23,718 nt of DNA from Candidatus Delongbacteria bacterium (GTDB taxonomy: Bacteria > Delongbacteria > UBA4055): contig JAQICF010000127.1 in NCBI GenBank assembly GCA_027858795.1, forward strand, positions 1 to 23,718. The letters run 5' to 3'. A model generated the notes under the pieces. The model did no database searches, was not told the DNA's origin, and saw nothing but the letters and a program-made list of their open reading frames with translations. A program made the translations under genes and the position numbers. This document shows, in pieces, positions 13,653 through 21,974 of the stretch. Each line of letters starts with the position of its first letter. Position 1 is the first letter of the stretch.

Positions 13653-14993
13653 ATGGAAATCAAACAAGAAATAAGCATAGTTAAAAGAATATTAACGTTG
13701 TCTCTACCTGTTATGATGGGTGAGATAATGTTCAGTATCTTAAGTTTTGTTGACAGGTTCTATATTGCTAAACTCGGTATAAATGAAGCGGCAGGTTCCA
13801 GTCTCAGTTCAACAATTGTTTGGGTACTTATAGCTTTAAGTACATTGATAACTGGTGGTACAATTGCTCTTGTTTCAAGAATGGTAGGTGAAAAAAATCA
13901 TGAAGGAGTAGCAAAGAGTGCAGAGCAATCAATTTTACTTGCACTAACTTTAGGTCTGTTAGTTGGTGGAATAACTTATTTATTTTCATCAGATATCATT
14001 GGATTTTTCAATGCTGAGCCTGTTGTTGAAAAAATAGGAATTCAATATTTCAGCATTCTTCTTCTGGGTTATCCTTTGATTATGCTTGGATCAACCTCTG
14101 GAGTGATCTTTCAGTCATCAGGAAATACAAAAACACCTATGTTGATATTTACCGGTATGAGTGTTCTAAATATAATCCTCGACCCAATGCTGATATTTGG
14201 TTTCGGATCGATACCTGCAATGGGTGTAAGAGGTGCCGCTTGGGCAACTGTGATCTCTGAACTAGTTGCTGCATCATGGATCTTAACACTATTATATAAA
14301 GATAAAATATTAAATTTAAGTTGGATAAGTACTTTTATTCCTGACTTTGTAATGATCAAAAGAATATTAAAGATCGGTATGTGGAGCGGGATGAACAGTT
14401 TGTCACGACCACTATCAGCAATATTCCTTCAAAAGATAATAACTTATCATGGTACATATTTCGTGGCTGCATTTAGTTTTGGAATACAGTGGATATCTAT
14501 CGTTTTTATATTTATGCAGGGAATGAGAGTTGCAATTTCAACTCTTGTTGGTCAGTTCTTAGGTCAAAATAACCATCAAGGTGCCAAAGATACGACTAAA
14601 ACAGGTCTGCAATTCGGTTATGTCTTTATTTTGATCATCATGGCTATCGGAATTCCATTATCAAAACAAGCAATAGGAATTTTCACAGCTGATCCCGCTG
14701 TTATTGAAGCAGGAAGTGGTTATCTTGTAATAGTCCTTGTAGGAATGCTTTTCAATGTTCCAATGACTGTTTATGCTGCTGCTTTCAACGGAGCTGGTGA
14801 TACCGCACCACCAACAATTGTTGCTTTTATAGCCAATTGGGTTGGCAAGATTGGTTTTGCTGCAATTGCGACTTATTATTTTAATTTAGGGATAAACTGG
14901 GTTTGGTTTGCTATAACTCTTTCGATAATAATCGAAGGTATCGGGTTGTCTATTTGGTTCAAACGTGGAAAATGGATGCACAAAACAGTTTAA
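13653..14993 (+). CDS. MATE-family multidrug/cation efflux protein
   Basis: About 446 residues with twelve hydrophobic helices in two six-helix halves, the MATE (NorM/DinF) plan. Typical motifs are LPVMMGEIMFSILSFVDRFY in helix 1 and the matching PLSAIFLQKIITYHGTYFVA in the second half, plus GNTKTPM and GAGDTAPPT loops. It exports cationic compounds by Na+ or H+ antiport; the substrate is unknown. ATG 13653 lies 4 bp after the nitroreductase stop. An in-frame GTG at 13632 would overlap that gene by 17 bp, and neither start has a strong RBS, suggesting translational coupling. The two genes form a likely bicistron. Confidence 0.88.
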   Translation: MEIKQEISIVKRILTLSLPVMMGEIMFSILSFVDRFYIAKLGINEAAGSSLSSTIVWVLIALSTLITGGTIALVSRMVGEKNHEGVAKSAEQSILLALTLGLLVGGITYLFSSDIIGFFNAEPVVEKIGIQYFSILLLGYPLIMLGSTSGVIFQSSGNTKTPMLIFTGMSVLNIILDPMLIFGFGSIPAMGVRGAAWATVISELVAASWILTLLYKDKILNLSWISTFIPDFVMIKRILKIGMWSGMNSLSRPLSAIFLQKIITYHGTYFVAAFSFGIQWISIVFIFMQGMRVAISTLVGQFLGQNNHQGAKDTTKTGLQFGYVFILIIMAIGIPLSKQAIGIFTADPAVIEAGSGYLVIVLVGMLFNVPMTVYAAAFNGAGDTAPPTIVAFIANWVGKIGFAAIATYYFNLGINWVWFAITLSIIIEGIGLSIWFKRGKWMHKTV

Positions 14994-15008
14994 GAGCTAA
15001 ACTGTTTT
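14982..15008 (+). terminator. 11-bp hairpin at the end of the MATE gene
   Basis: AAAACAGTTTA (14982-14992) and TAAACTGTTTT (14998-15008) pair perfectly around AGAGC; the left arm includes the last codons and the stop. The T4 at its end is within the stem, so it may work in both directions. Confidence 0.55.
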
Positions 15009-15016
15009 GAGTGGTC

Positions 15017-15078
15017 AGTGGTTAGTGATCAGTAGTTAGTTCGTAGGGATTTCCGTAGAGACGCGATTTATCGCGTCT
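15017..15078. repeat. CAGTGGTTAG-type repeat followed by GAGACG palindrome copy 3
   Basis: The string CAGTGGTTAGTGATCAGTAG (15017-15036) is a low-complexity short-direct-repeat type often seen between genes. It is followed by TTTCCGTAG and the hairpin AGACGCGAT (15059-15067) / ATCGCGTCT (15070-15078). The hairpin is followed by TTAATAAAT and ends about 27 bp before the ferredoxin start. Confidence 0.7.
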
Positions 15079-15105
15079 TTAATAAATAATACAAAGGGGA
15101 CAATA

Positions 15106-15450
15106 ATGAAAATAACAATTGATAACAAAGAAATAGAATTTCTACCTACAAATAAAAACATAGTTGATGTTGCAGACAGAAATAAAATTGGAATACCTGC
15201 TCCTTGTTACAAAGCTAAGGAGAAAAAAGGTTGTTGCATGGGTTGTGCTGTTGAGATCGATGGAGAGATCAAGTATGCATGCTGTACAAAACCTGTCGAT
15301 GGTATGAATATTATTATAAATAGGATTGATCTTAAGCAAATCAGGAAAAAAAATCTCAGTACTTATCTTCTTAAATTGAAAGAAGGTACTCTTGAGGAAG
15401 GTTGCTCCAGCGGATGCAGTTGTTCTGATGGTGATAGTGGATGTTGCTAG
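15106..15450 (+). CDS. Small 2Fe-2S ferredoxin with Cys-rich C-terminal tail
   Basis: A 114-residue protein. Residues 1-75 are a 2Fe-2S ferredoxin domain like the N-terminus of NuoG or NAD-linked hydrogenase and formate dehydrogenase subunits: PAPCYKAKEKKGCCMGCAVE, then YACCTKPVDGMNII, supplying the four ligands plus spare cysteines. After a basic segment, the C-terminus EEGCSSGCSCSDGDSGCC packs five Cys into 16 residues, which is unusual and suggests binding of an extra metal or reactive chalcogen. It stands alone between the MATE gene and an oppositely oriented membrane-protein gene. RBS AAAGGGG precedes ATG. Partner not evident. Confidence 0.8.
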   Translation: MKITIDNKEIEFLPTNKNIVDVADRNKIGIPAPCYKAKEKKGCCMGCAVEIDGEIKYACCTKPVDGMNIIINRIDLKQIRKKNLSTYLLKLKEGTLEEGCSSGCSCSDGDSGCC

Positions 15451-15455
15451 GGTTT

Positions 15456-15959
15456 CTACATAATCCTATTCGTATCCCCGACTATCTCTTTAATTTTCTT
15501 AAAATCTTTACTTTTCCAAGAAATATATCCCACCAACGGACCTAGTGTTAGCATGTTGAACAAATGATGTGAAAATATCTGCCCAAAACTTTCACCAACA
15601 TAATCAATATTAAACATCGGCAAAACAAAAGCAATTCCGAAAACACCTAGTGATAAGATCTGAAGCCACATTGCTTTTTCATTACTTTTATCGGGATAAT
15701 GTAGTAATTCACTATGTGATTGCCACAAAAACCCAGAGGATGTTATTGCAGCTATCATCCCTAGGAATATTTTTATAAACATATTGGGAACAAAATTACC
15801 GAGAGCCTCATCACCTAAAAAAGGGGCAAACAGTACTGAAATTACTGCAAGTACTACAAAGAACAATGCTGAATACCCGATAAACGAAGTAAAAAATCTT
15901 TTGCTATCATTTTCCTTAGTTAAAAGCAGAAATTTTTCATCAAAGCTGATTTTCTTCAT
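15456..15959 (-). CDS. Four-helix membrane protein of unknown function
   Basis: A 167-residue protein with a charged N-terminus (about 1-25), hydrophobic helices at about 28-47, 60-77, 96-115 and 128-148, and a basic C-terminal tail. I recognise no family motif. The HS-x-S-LLH and FSHHLFN patches contain several His on or near helices, which could bind metal or heme, but this is only suggestive. It starts at ATG 15959 and converges tail-to-tail with the ferredoxin gene, 5 bp apart. It follows rpoN on the same strand across a 58-bp A+T-rich gap. Confidence 0.65.
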   Translation of the reverse strand: MKKISFDEKFLLLTKENDSKRFFTSFIGYSALFFVVLAVISVLFAPFLGDEALGNFVPNMFIKIFLGMIAAITSSGFLWQSHSELLHYPDKSNEKAMWLQILSLGVFGIAFVLPMFNIDYVGESFGQIFSHHLFNMLTLGPLVGYISWKSKDFKKIKEIVGDTNRIM

Positions 15960-16017
15960 AATATTACTCCATTTAAGAATAAATGAAAATATTTTTTTTA
16001 CAAAATATCAAATGTTT

Positions 16018-17424
16018 TTAAATGATTTTACGCATACGAGCTGATGGAATCCTCAACTGCTCACGATATTTCTGTACTGTTCTTCTTGCAACATGTTTAT
16101 GTTCCATAGTCAACATCTCTGAGAGTTTTTGATCAGAATAAGGCTTTAATTTATCCTCAGCATTAACGATCTCTTTAAGTCTGGTCTTTATCAATGTTGT
16201 AGAAATATCATCACCTTCATCAGTATGGATCTTATCAGTGAAAAAATATTTTAATTCAAATATACCAAATTCAGTGTAAGCATATTTACCTTTCGTAGAT
16301 CTTGAAATAGTCGCAATGTCCATACCAATATCCTCAGCTACATCCTTCAGAATGAGTGGTTTTAATTTTTCAGGACCATCTTCGAAAAACCCATCCTGAA
16401 ATTTAATTATAGAATACATCACTTTTTTCAGTGTTCTTCTTCTCTGCTGGATAGCATTTATGAACCATTTTGCTTTTTCAAATTTATTACGAACAAAATC
16501 CTTTCCTTTCTTATCCATGTCAGAGTTTCCAAGCATTATCTTAGCATCATTCTCATTGACATAAAGATTCTGAATTGAAGGAGAGTTTAAAAATACCTGC
16601 AACTTTCCATCTATTCGCTTAATAATAAAATCCGGAACTATCGCTGAATTATCATCAGGGCTTTTTTCCCATGAATCCAATACTCTGGAAGTACCTGGTT
16701 TAGGATTTAAATGTTTTATTTCATCGATAACTTCAAGCATCTGATCTCTGGAGATGCCTGTACTATCCATAATTTGAGACATCCTATTATTCATGAAGTC
16801 ATCAAAATGATCTTGTAACACAATTAAACTATCTTCCATGTATAACTTTCTTGATCTCAGTTGAATAATAAGGCTTTCCTGTACATTTCTGGTAGCAATC
16901 CCGATTGGATCAAGTAGTTGAACTTTTCCAAGAACTTTTTGAACGTATTCATCATCTATATTATCAAAAGAAGATGTAATTTCTGAAAGTTCTATGTTGA
17001 AAAAACCGCATTCATCTAAGTTATCAACGATCTTTTCAGCAATCTCTGTTTCCAATTGAGTAAAACCGTCTTGAGAAATTTGTTCGTATAAAGAATCCTT
17101 TAAAGTCTTTATCGTAGGTTGTTGAAAATCTTTATCATCATCATCAGATGAGTACTGACCAGGGAAATTGTCTTCGTAGTTTGAAAATTCATTTATGAAC
17201 TCTTCAATATTAATATCTTCTTTCTGATCGGTTGCATCATCATCTGTAATTTTATCAGATGTTTCGAATTCTTCAGATTCTAAAAAAGGATTTTCTGCAA
17301 GTTCTTCTTTGATCTTTGCTTCTAATTGCAAAAGTGGAAGTGCAAGGATCTCCGATCGTAAAATTACGGCTGGTTCCAGTCTTGTATCAAGTTTCAAGTT
17401 GGTGTTTAAGATATGTTTTAACAT
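16018..17424 (-). CDS. rpoN: RNA polymerase sigma-54 factor
   Basis: A 468-residue sigma-54. ATG 17424 is chosen because a near-perfect RBS (AAGGAGG) lies 6 nt upstream; the frame stays open to 17472, but those extra codons fall in a palindromic repeat. Region I is Gln-poor but recognisable (LLQLEAKIKEELAENPFLE). An acidic linker (about 45-95, many Asp/Glu) is followed by the core-binding region and the DNA-binding region, with the hallmark RpoN box ARRTVQKYRE at about 446-455. It recognises -24/-12 promoters and needs AAA+ activators; none is encoded here. Placement after lptB is a common arrangement in Gram-negative genomes, so it is probably the distal gene of the envelope operon. Confidence 0.95.
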   Translation of the reverse strand: MLKHILNTNLKLDTRLEPAVILRSEILALPLLQLEAKIKEELAENPFLESEEFETSDKITDDDATDQKEDINIEEFINEFSNYEDNFPGQYSSDDDDKDFQQPTIKTLKDSLYEQISQDGFTQLETEIAEKIVDNLDECGFFNIELSEITSSFDNIDDEYVQKVLGKVQLLDPIGIATRNVQESLIIQLRSRKLYMEDSLIVLQDHFDDFMNNRMSQIMDSTGISRDQMLEVIDEIKHLNPKPGTSRVLDSWEKSPDDNSAIVPDFIIKRIDGKLQVFLNSPSIQNLYVNENDAKIMLGNSDMDKKGKDFVRNKFEKAKWFINAIQQRRRTLKKVMYSIIKFQDGFFEDGPEKLKPLILKDVAEDIGMDIATISRSTKGKYAYTEFGIFELKYFFTDKIHTDEGDDISTTLIKTRLKEIVNAEDKLKPYSDQKLSEMLTMEHKHVARRTVQKYREQLRIPSARMRKII

Positions 17425-17466
17425 GATACACCTCCTTATTTTATCTGTCTTTTTAAGCTTGTTACT

Positions 17467-17495
17467 CGTCATGCCGAAATAAATTCAGGGTGACG
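17467..17495. repeat. GTCAT...TGACG palindromic repeat between rpoN and lptB
   Basis: CGTCA (17467-17471) and TGACG (17491-17495) flank GCCGAAATAAATTCAGGG. Adjacent sequence CTTTGTGACTTAGTGCCTTTGTG is another short dispersed-repeat type. It lies between lptB and rpoN (about 113 bp gap) and overlaps the spurious upstream extension of the rpoN frame. Confidence 0.6.
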
Positions 17496-17537
17496 TTTTA
17501 AAATCTTTTCTTTGTGACTTAGTGCCTTTGTGAGAAA

Positions 17538-18287
17538 TTATTGAGTCAGCTCTTCTTTTCTATGAAGCTGGAAATTTTCTCCCAGATACAATTTCCTTGC
17601 AGTAGGATCATTTGCCAGGAACTCAGAAGAACCTTCGATCATTATTTTTCCATCGAAAAGAATATAAGCTCTATCAGTTATCTTTAGCGTTTCGTAAACA
17701 TTATGATCTGTAATAAGAACGCCTATCCCTCTTTTCTTAAGACCAACCACGATAGCTTGTATAGATTCGATAGTAACCGGATCAACACCCGCGAAAGGTT
17801 CATCAAGAAGAATGAAATCCGGATTTGTCACCAAAGATCTGGTTATCTCAACCCTTCTTCTTTCTCCACCGCTAAGAGAAAATCCCATGCTTTTTCTTAT
17901 ATGAGATATTTTAAGGTCTTCTAACAGCAACTCAAGTCGTTCTTTTCTCTTTTTCTTATCTTTCTCGACTGTCTCAAGAATTGCCATTATATTATCTTCT
18001 ACAGATAATTTACGAAAGACTGATGCTTCCTGAGGAAGATACCCAAGTCCCTGCCTTGCTCTTTTGTACATTGGCATATTAGTCACATCTTTCTCTTTAA
18101 GATAAACTTTACCTGCATTTGGTTTGATCATTCCGGTTAACATATAGAAAGTTGTGGTTTTTCCTGCTCCGTTAGGACCAAGCAATCCAACAATTTCACC
18201 TTTTTTCAACTCTATCGAAACTGATTTTACGACCTCTTTATGACCGTATATCTTTTTTAAATTATCCGCTTTTAATATTTCTTTCAT
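17538..18287 (-). CDS. lptB: LPS export ABC transporter ATP-binding protein
   Basis: A 249-residue ABC ATPase of the LptB type: Walker A GPNGAGKTT at 37-45, Q-loop GYLPQEASVFRKLSVEDN, signature LSGGERRRVEI near 139, Walker B FILLDEPFAGVDP and switch His in ITDHN. The PQEASVFRKLSV stretch and short length are diagnostic for LptB rather than amino-acid transporters. It powers LPS movement from inner to outer membrane with LptF/LptG (not in window). It follows the lptA-like gene, separated by about 107 bp filled with repeats. Confidence 0.95.
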   Translation of the reverse strand: MKEILKADNLKKIYGHKEVVKSVSIELKKGEIVGLLGPNGAGKTTTFYMLTGMIKPNAGKVYLKEKDVTNMPMYKRARQGLGYLPQEASVFRKLSVEDNIMAILETVEKDKKKRKERLELLLEDLKISHIRKSMGFSLSGGERRRVEITRSLVTNPDFILLDEPFAGVDPVTIESIQAIVVGLKKRGIGVLITDHNVYETLKITDRAYILFDGKIMIEGSSEFLANDPTARKLYLGENFQLHRKEELTQ

Positions 18288-18333
18288 TTTATATTCTCTA
18301 ATGTCATTCTGAATTTATCTTCCGGGTTGTTGT

Positions 18334-18356
18334 GAGACGTAGCAGTGCTACGTCTC
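18334..18356. repeat. GAGACG palindromic repeat, copy 4
   Basis: GAGACGTAGC (18334-18343) and GCTACGTCTC (18347-18356) pair around AGT, followed by TACA. It is nearly the same sequence as copy 1 at 2698-2720 but sits in the lptA-lptB gap. Another repeat, ATGTCATTCTGAATTTATC, lies just before it at 18301-18319. Confidence 0.8.
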
Positions 18357-18381
18357 TACATTCACCCTGATCTTTTCTCTT

Positions 18382-18406
18382 TGTCATTCTGAATTTATTT
18401 CAGAAT
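18382..18406. repeat. GTCATTCTGAA...TTCAGAAT repeat overlapping the lptA stop
   Basis: ATTCTGAA (18386-18393) and TTCAGAAT (18399-18406) form an 8-bp stem around TTTAT. The stop codon and last three codons of the lptA-like gene lie inside it. A half copy occurs at 18302-18318. Confidence 0.7.
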
Positions 18407-19762
18407 CTTTCTTTTTATTGTCTTCTTTTTAAGATCACCAGGCGCATACACACCTTCACATCCACCTTTAACTTGTGCATTTGTAATACCATTATCATCC
18501 AAATTAATGATCAATGTATCACCAAGCAGGTAATTTGAAGCATTGCTTTCTGATTTTTCGTTCTCTCTTATAAAATACAACGCTTCTGCTTCTTTTGAAA
18601 TAAAAATTTTAGAAAGTTTTTCTTTCACGAAAAATATATCCATCTTTTTGCCACTCATTTGATTCTTTTCGTCCATTTTATTTGAGTCCGGGACTGATTC
18701 AAAAAAAGCATTATTTATGATAGTAGCTTCCCTAGGCGAAAGTGACTTATCATCTGCAAAAATAAAGATAGTATCTCCAGTAATAGTATGATTTTCATAA
18801 ACTATCTTAGGAGTTTTCAGAAGTTTTATAAGGTCTTTATCTTGGTAAAATTCTCCGTAATCTGTTGTTACAGAGAGAGAGCCTCTATCTAATCGGACAT
18901 CTTTATCTATTTGAGTTATACCTGTATCCATTGAATAATCAATGGTTTCACATGAGAAAAATGTAGTATCAGGATTTTCTGTTTCATATCTAGAGAACTT
19001 ACACTTCCCAGTTGCTGAATGGTTATTGGTCTCAAAGTTGAAATTCCCTTTATTTGCGGAAATTGTTGAGCTGTTTTTAAATTCTAAGTTCTTTTTTAAA
19101 CCTGGAATATTGCTCGGAGGGAATTTTGATACATTTTCAATAGAATCCTTTAACTCATATACGTCAAGATCATATCTAGAATTCAGTATTAAAATTGAAG
19201 TTGAAAGGTCGTAAACAGCTCTATCCGTTTTTAGTTCATAATACCTTAGAGAATCTAAAGCAAAAACACTGTCAATTGAAGTTGAGCTGATAACTTCCTT
19301 CTTAGTATCGTATTTAAGTTCTCTGCAAAATAAAATTGAAGGAGTAAGTTGATATTCAACTCTAACAGAATCTTTTATAGTAACACGATCAAACAATTCT
19401 ACAATGTTCGCATATTTCCCGTAAACAGTCACATCATCACGCCTCATCATAACATTACCGGTAAGATATGCCGATCTTTTTTCATTATATCTGTAAATAT
19501 CAGCTTTATCACAATGTATTGTCATTGCAGTGTCCTGAAGTACTACATTCTTGAATAACTTAGCACTTTTCAGGTCTTTACCAACTATCGCCGAATCACA
19601 ATCTACTTTATAAACATCATACTCAATACTGACATTTCCGTAAATGATCCTTCGACCATCTTTTGTTTGTTTAAAAACATCTGCTTTTTTTATATTTAGA
19701 AGAGATTGCCCGAATAACGAATACGCAAAGACAAAAACAAATATGTATAGGTACTTTTTCAT
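18395..19762 (-). CDS. lptA: OstA/LptA-domain LPS transport protein
   Basis: A 455-residue exported protein, much longer than E. coli LptA (about 185 residues) but usual for FCB-type OstA-domain proteins. The signal peptide is about 1-18 (FVFAYSLFG). Repeating beta-jellyroll OstA units follow, recognisable from recurrent phrases such as GNVSIEYDVYKVDCDSAIV, TIHCDKADIYRYNEKRSAYLTGNV, VYGKYANIVE and ITGDTIFIFADD. It probably forms part of the periplasmic bridge that moves LPS. It lies directly after coaX (5 bp gap) and before lptB. The C-terminal KRKILK and stop come from a palindromic repeat, suggesting the original end was replaced. The symbol is by domain and context, not by full-length similarity. 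Confidence 0.85.
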   Translation of the reverse strand: MKKYLYIFVFVFAYSLFGQSLLNIKKADVFKQTKDGRRIIYGNVSIEYDVYKVDCDSAIVGKDLKSAKLFKNVVLQDTAMTIHCDKADIYRYNEKRSAYLTGNVMMRRDDVTVYGKYANIVELFDRVTIKDSVRVEYQLTPSILFCRELKYDTKKEVISSTSIDSVFALDSLRYYELKTDRAVYDLSTSILILNSRYDLDVYELKDSIENVSKFPPSNIPGLKKNLEFKNSSTISANKGNFNFETNNHSATGKCKFSRYETENPDTTFFSCETIDYSMDTGITQIDKDVRLDRGSLSVTTDYGEFYQDKDLIKLLKTPKIVYENHTITGDTIFIFADDKSLSPREATIINNAFFESVPDSNKMDEKNQMSGKKMDIFFVKEKLSKIFISKEAEALYFIRENEKSESNASNYLLGDTLIINLDDNGITNAQVKGGCEGVYAPGDLKKKTIKRKILK

Positions 19763-19767
19763 TCGAA

Positions 19768-20520
19768 TTAACTTTTATTATGATAAATTATTTGAGCTCC
19801 TAATAAGACCGTATTTTCAACTATCTTATGCTCTTTTGACATTTTTTTACCGATCAAAGAAGCATCTCCGCCGGTTAGGATAATTTTCATCTTAGTGTTA
19901 AGCTCTTTTTCGATCTTTTCTATGAAACTGTCACAAGTTGAAGCTAATCCATTAATAATACCTGAACTGATACATTCAATCGTGTTTTTACCAATAAGAT
20001 AATCTATTTCTTTTTTTTCTATCTTTGGAAGAAGTGAAGTGTTTAATTCCAATGCTTTGCTACTGATCTCGATGCCAGGAAGTATCATACCTCCCTCAAA
20101 ATGACCTTCAGGTCCAATGATCTCAAAAGTCAGAGCTGAACCAATGTCTATAACGATAACTGAATTTTTAAATTTCTCGATCGCATAAGCAACATTACAT
20201 AATCTATCAATACCTAACTCATTTATATTATCGTATTTACTTTTCAACTTTGAGTAAGAATCGTGAGTGATAATATGAGTTTTTACAGCTGTGTTTGAAG
20301 TTATACATTTGCTAAAAAGTTCAGTAAGTTCCGGATCTACTGAAGCGATTATTATCTTTTTAACGTTATATCCAAGAATTAGATCTACAGTTCTAACAAA
20401 TTTATAAGGAACTTCAGCAGTATTCTTATTATGAGCAAGTGTGGAAATATCAATGATCTTACCAGCTTTAAAAAAAGCTGAAGTAATTGTAGAATTACCT
20501 ATGTCGAGTATGAGTTCCAC
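19768..20520 (-). CDS. coaX: Type III pantothenate kinase
   Basis: A 250-residue CoaX, an acetate-and-sugar-kinase/Hsp70/actin-fold enzyme that phosphorylates pantothenate as the first step of CoA synthesis. Motifs: phosphate-1 ELILDIGNSTITSAFF at the N-terminus, phosphate-2 VIVIDIGSALTFEI, GGMILPGIEIS and the adenosine region ILTGGDASLIG. Start is GTG at 20520, one base after the rsfS stop codon, so translation is probably coupled. Type III enzymes are not feedback-inhibited by CoA and need a monovalent cation (family knowledge). Length is normal. Confidence 0.93.
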   Translation of the reverse strand: MELILDIGNSTITSAFFKAGKIIDISTLAHNKNTAEVPYKFVRTVDLILGYNVKKIIIASVDPELTELFSKCITSNTAVKTHIITHDSYSKLKSKYDNINELGIDRLCNVAYAIEKFKNSVIVIDIGSALTFEIIGPEGHFEGGMILPGIEISSKALELNTSLLPKIEKKEIDYLIGKNTIECISSGIINGLASTCDSFIEKIEKELNTKMKIILTGGDASLIGKKMSKEHKIVENTVLLGAQIIYHNKS

Positions 20521-20521
20521 T

Positions 20522-20866
20522 TTATTCTTCCACAGATTCTATCTTAACATCATGCCATAATTCTTCAAGTTTGTATATCTCTCTGGAATGAGGATCAAAA
20601 ATATGAACAATAACATCAAAATAATCTAAAAGTACCCATTTTGAGTTTGATTGACCTTCATATCCAATTGGCTTAACGCCCATTCTTGAAAGTTCTTTTC
20701 TGATATGTTCTGATAATGCCTTCAAATGCTGATCTACAACACCTGTTATCAATACGAAATATTCGAAATGCAATTTGTGTGATGTTGCATCGATTATTTT
20801 TATGTTCTCACCTTTTTTATTTAAAGCAAGTTCCGCAATTTTTTTTGCCAGTTCGTAACCTTTCAT
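20522..20866 (-). CDS. rsfS: Ribosomal silencing factor RsfS
   Basis: A 114-residue Iojap/DUF143 protein. Conserved features: an N-terminal helix (AKKIAELALNKKGENIKIID), DHYFVI-like EYFVLITGVVDQHLKALSEHI, and SNSKWVLLDYFDVIVHIFDP followed by YKLEELW. RsfS binds ribosomal protein L14 and blocks subunit joining in starved cells. ATG 20866 is the only good start. It lies between cdsA and coaX, in the same operon, on the strand running right to left. Confidence 0.95.
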   Translation of the reverse strand: MKGYELAKKIAELALNKKGENIKIIDATSHKLHFEYFVLITGVVDQHLKALSEHIRKELSRMGVKPIGYEGQSNSKWVLLDYFDVIVHIFDPHSREIYKLEELWHDVKIESVEE

Positions 20867-20888
20867 TGTATCCTCTTATGTATGTAGT

Positions 20889-21707
20889 TTAAATTATAAA
20901 GTATTTGAAGTAGATATAAACTATCGGTGAAATAAATATTATACTGTCAAACCTATCTAGTATCCCACCATGACCCGGGATAATATTTGATGAATCTTTA
21001 ACTCCGCAATCCCTTTTCAGCAGTGACTCGAACAGATCACCCAATTGACCGAATATTGATATAATAAATGATAGTATCAGAACATTGTTAAGGTCTATAC
21101 CCCTCATTTCATACATTGGAGTATATTTGTAAATTAAGATCCCTGCCAACATGGCGAATATTATACCTGAAATTGACCCTTCTATAGTTTTCTTCGGGCT
21201 GATCTTTTTTGCTAATGGGTGAGTTTTGAACATTTTACTACAGGTCATTCCTCCGAAGTAAGCAAAAATATCTGTAGCCATTATTACAGAGTATATATAT
21301 ATAAATATTATCGGATCTGTCATTTTCATTGTTGCAAGTAAAGTGGCTGGGAATATCCCAAGATAAATGAATGCCAAAGCATATCCAGATACGATCTGAG
21401 TAGGATTTTCTTTATTTCGGAATAATTCAAGTAGAAATAATAACAGAGCAAGAATAAATGCTACTTCGATACCGGTATTTAAATCATAGAGAAGAACTGT
21501 TATAGGAACCAAAGACACTAAGAAGGTTACTGTTTTGCTAAGGTGAATACCTTTTTTTTCATAAAATGACACTAATTCTTTAGTTCCGAGAAATGATATC
21601 ACAAAAATAAATAATGTAAAATATTGATCTCCCAAAAATGGAAGATATAAAATTATCGGTGCTGCTATCAACGCAACTATTGATCTAACGATCATATTTT
21701 TATTCAT
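20889..21707 (-). CDS. cdsA: Phosphatidate cytidylyltransferase
   Basis: About 272 residues with roughly seven to eight membrane helices; makes CDP-diacylglycerol from phosphatidate and CTP at the inner membrane for phospholipid synthesis. The C-terminal signature is complete: SPKKTIEGSISG, LLKRDCGVKDSS, then IIPGHGGILDRFDS. ATG 21707 (MNKNMIVRS) is preferred over an in-frame TTG at 21737; AGG lies about 10 nt upstream of it. It is the first gene of the leftward operon cdsA-rsfS-coaX-lptA-lptB-rpoN, and the 267-bp A+T-rich gap to the divergent recombinase should hold its promoter, although no clear promoter boxes could be assigned. Confidence 0.93.
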   Translation of the reverse strand: MNKNMIVRSIVALIAAPIILYLPFLGDQYFTLFIFVISFLGTKELVSFYEKKGIHLSKTVTFLVSLVPITVLLYDLNTGIEVAFILALLLFLLELFRNKENPTQIVSGYALAFIYLGIFPATLLATMKMTDPIIFIYIYSVIMATDIFAYFGGMTCSKMFKTHPLAKKISPKKTIEGSISGIIFAMLAGILIYKYTPMYEMRGIDLNNVLILSFIISIFGQLGDLFESLLKRDCGVKDSSNIIPGHGGILDRFDSIIFISPIVYIYFKYFII

Positions 21708-21974
21708 GACATACTGCCTAATTTGTGTATTATTCAATTACATCTATATAAAGTTAAATATAATCGAATAAGGGTTGTTATGAAAGATTAAAAAAAGAAA
21801 GTCTGTTTAGCCTGTAGAAATGTAGGATTTTTTTTACGAATATACCTTAATAGAGTACTATGAACATATCATCCTATTTTGAAAACAAATAATCTTTGCA
21901 AAATCTTTAAGATTGCAATATTATAAGTAGTTATATATATTAAAGTTTCCATTAACTATACTGATTGATAAAAT

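Noticed and set aside
17425..17472. Longer rpoN start giving 16 extra N-terminal residues
   Set aside because: The extra codons overlap a palindromic repeat and a perfect RBS lies directly before the ATG at 17424.
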